Source: Anseranas semipalmata | Taxonomy: Eukaryota > Chordata > Aves > Anseriformes > Anseranatidae | DNA length: 64,000 bases | NCBI GenBank assembly: GCA_013399115.1 | Contig: VXAA01000086.1 | Location: 733,191-797,190 of the forward strand | Direction of reading: 5' to 3' | In this document: positions 61,582-64,000 of the stretch, in pieces | Numbering within the stretch: the first letter of the stretch is position 1 | Layout of the letters: each line of letters starts with the position of its first letter | The notes under the pieces: model-generated | What the model saw: the letters and a program-made list of their open reading frames with translations, nothing else | Databases searched by the model: none | Told to the model about the DNA's origin: nothing | Translations under genes and position numbers: made by a program

Positions 61582-63843
61582 GGCTAACAAAGTAAAGACT
61601 ACATTTAATCAGTAGGGGAAAATGTCACTATTTTTCTAGACTGAATCTGAGGCACATGCTTCCAGTTTTACTCTTTTTCAAAGTTATCCTATTAAAGAGG
61701 AAAGTTATTTTTCCAGAGATCAGAGGACGTTATGAAAAAAGTTGATGATTATTCATTTTGAGTGGCAGCAGTGTTGTGACTCACCCTTTTCATGGCCATT
61801 ATTCCCTACATTCTTAATGGATTTTGAAAATTGGAACAGGTTTCTGCCAACAAACAAAATATTAATGAAATGTAGTGTTGCATAATGTGTTTTTTGCATA
61901 ATGTAATTTTTCCCAGAAAATGAAATGACCACCTCCTAAAATAAACTGAGGAAATGCTTGATAGTCTTATTTTGCTGTGAGCTAAAAGGTATTTGGGCAA
62001 GTGCATTGGCATACTTATTTGCAGAGCCTCCGCAACTTTAATGCAAGATAAAACTCCTTAACCTTTTATTATATGGTTTCTCATGATGCCTGCTGCATTA
62101 ATTGTAATCAATTTCTCATACTTTTGAGTATGAAGCATTTCAACATTTTTAGAAAAGAGTGCAGTGCACAAGCAAGGATGCTGAGGATAGCTGGGAAACT
62201 GAGGAGTTCATCAGCACACAGAAGTAAATATTTTTCTGACTAATGACCTGGAAATTTTCTCCCAGAGAGCAGAGAGATGCTTGACTAGCCTACCTCGGTT
62301 GTTAATCAATCAAATGCTTCCTACAGTATGGATTAAATTAAGTATATCCTTGGTTACTGCCTGATCCCCCAAGTGACAGTGCAAACCTTTTGTCCTCTTT
62401 CTCACGCTCCCCCACCTAAGGCTATGGGTAGGTATTCATATCAAGGCCTTTGGCAACAACTTGGTTGAAGCAACTGGATTTTATACAGTCAAGGAGAGAG
62501 CAGTAAATAATAATAAAGCCTATTAATCCTCTTTTCCATTAGTGGCAATGTCAGATAAACCTGCTTTAGAGACTCTTGGGAAATGTTACATGGATGATTT
62601 ATTATATGTGTAGTTTTAGATGTAAGTGTAATTTTGAACTGTGGTACTTCTATATATTCACCCAGTGACAGAGCAGAATAGCAGATGAATTACAGCACCA
62701 TATAATGGACAGTTTCAGTATATCTAGCTGATTTCAGCTGATGAACTGAAAAGTTAGTGCTGGCTGCACTGAGTGGATCATTTGCTGCAAAGGGTGACAG
62801 GACGCTTTGTGGTAAGAATTGAAATTAAAAAAGCTTTTTCTGGCCATGCACTGGGAGAACAGGTTTCATTTGGTTCCTTTTCTCCTGCCTTTTTGCTGTT
62901 TGACTTTGGCACATTACTGTTTGTAAAAAAAAGAACTGTAATAAATTAATTTGCCTACTCTACATCACAGATGCAAAGAGTACTTATGGTTTTATGAACT
63001 TTTTGAACTTTTTTAAACACTAGGGATTCGTTTAATGGTGTATGAGGAGGAATGTTTACCCTTTATTGAAGAGAGTGGGCTAATAATGAATGAACATTAA
63101 ACTTTCCTTTCTTTTGTAGACTTACTAGCCCTACTGATTTAAAAATGCAATATGCTTTTTGCCAGAAGATGGCTGTTCCTCAAGCTCTCCCTAAAAGCAT
63201 AGCTGTTCCTGACCGCAGCTGCATTTGTTTCTGAGAGAGGACTCTGCTACTTTTTTATTCTGCTTGAAATTCACTGTGCAAAACTGTAATGTGATTGAGC
63301 AGAGAGTTGTAGAGCACCTGCAGGAGGCTGCAGGCACCTGATAGCAGGATGACTCAACCCTTCGTCCCTCCAGTCTGGCATTCAGTTGTATTTGCCTTAT
63401 GTTTGACTAAGAAATAAGCCTTTTTTATTTCTTCTAGATTCTGCTAGATTCTAGAAAATAAAAGCACTTTCCTAATGCTAACTTACTATGTTTTATTTAA
63501 AACTTCAAGTTACATTTATTTGCTTAGATTTACACTGTGATTCTGCTTTGGTAATCATTTCAAGATTATGGAATGCGAGGCAATTGAGAACAAACAGGCA
63601 GAAATGATTTAAAGGCTGACTTTTAAAAAGAGAGCTATTAAACAGGTTAGTCACAACCATGAGTCACTTGAATTGAGTCATGCTTACTTTTTTCTAGCTA
63701 TAGATTATCTGGTTTTCCTATTTCTCCACATAGCTATGAGTAATGCTGTATTAAGAAATATTACTGCGTTGGAGAATGTTTTTTTCCCTGCTCTGCGTGA
63801 TGCCCTCCCTATCTGAATACATTTTTACATTGGGCAGTTAACA

Positions 63844-63945
63844 ATGTCATTATTTGGCTCGTTCTTTCGACCACTGAGTCGCTGGCTGCATAAAACAAGC
63901 AATGAAATATGTGCCAAGCGTCAGGTTGAGGAGAGAGCCAAGCAA
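63844..63945 (+). CDS. Putative first coding exon of an unidentified downstream gene
   Basis: The ATG at 63844 has A at -3. It opens a 34-codon frame beginning MSLFGSFFRPLSRWLHKTSN and ending with EERAKQ in phase 0. CAA is followed by GTAAGG, a strong donor. The coding stretch contains four CpGs within about 65 bases, in AT-rich, CpG-poor surroundings, and the peptide has the mixed aromatic and charged composition of real protein. I do not recognise the product. The hydrophobic, aromatic start followed by Arg and Lys could be a membrane-associating amino terminus, but that is inference. Without splicing the frame would stop nine codons later. The rest of the gene would lie beyond 64000. Confidence 0.45.
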
Positions 63946-64000
63946 GTAAGGGACCTCACCACCAGTCTGTGATTTGCACCATTTCTGTGGGGGTTAATTT

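Larger units (their letters stand above)
45361..63843. other. Long region without a supported gene
   Basis: About 18.5 kb of AT-rich sequence with no exon chain I can support on either strand. It contains simple repeats, one old CR1 tail, a minus-strand open frame of 151 codons with a GC-richer middle (48669-49124), a CpG-dense spot at about 54975-55045 and a GC-richer segment at 58860-59200. If the segment at 63844 is a first coding exon, the last part may be that gene's promoter region. Confidence 0.6.

Noticed and set aside
1..64000. Searches by eye for tRNA or rRNA genes, CRISPR arrays and retroviral primer-binding or LTR structures
   Set aside because: No B-box-like tRNA core, regular spacer array, LTR pair or retroviral domain was seen. 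The sequence is vertebrate, so bacterial features are not expected.

Overview
This window is vertebrate nuclear DNA, most probably avian. It is AT-rich and intron-dominated, with GT-AG splice sites, microsatellites, long poly-T and poly-A runs, and two 5'-truncated CR1-type LINE tails (20888-20952 and 53992-54170), which are typical of bird genomes. I see no prokaryotic, CRISPR, phage, rRNA or tRNA feature.

The main content is one split plus-strand gene encoding a RhoGAP-domain protein, running from a GC-rich promoter near 3.87 kb to a poly(A) signal near 45.34 kb. Five coding exons (4077-4121, 4638-4812, 5037-5246, 6998-7181, 12985-13120) join with matching phases into an unbroken 250-codon frame. 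The arginine finger (R82), the conserved lysine (K119) and the catalytic-loop asparagine (N194) are all present. The domain resembles the FAM13 subfamily, but the assignment is from memory and no symbol is given. The 3' end is unresolved. A 47-nt exon-like segment (34077-34123) and a terminal exon-like segment (44986-45093, followed by AATAAA) are both visible but disagree in phase. Skipping the 47-nt exon gives a 285-residue RhoGAP-only protein.

The most striking regulatory feature is upstream of that gene. At 3916-3940, about 140 bp before the proposed start codon, five perfect contiguous alternating nGAAn/nTTCn units form a textbook heat-shock element, flanked by two GC boxes in opposite orientation. 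This predicts HSF-controlled expression of a small Rho-family GTPase regulator.

Layout: 1-3.84 kb has no gene I can support, with a GC-rich patch at about 180-560. The promoter and RhoGAP gene occupy 3.84-45.36 kb, with very large introns 5 (about 21 kb) and 6 (about 11 kb). From 45.36 to 63.84 kb the sequence looks intergenic or intronic, with simple repeats and one old CR1 copy. At 63844-63945 there is a 34-codon ATG-initiated, CpG-enriched segment ending at a strong splice donor, which looks like the first coding exon of another plus-strand gene continuing beyond the window.
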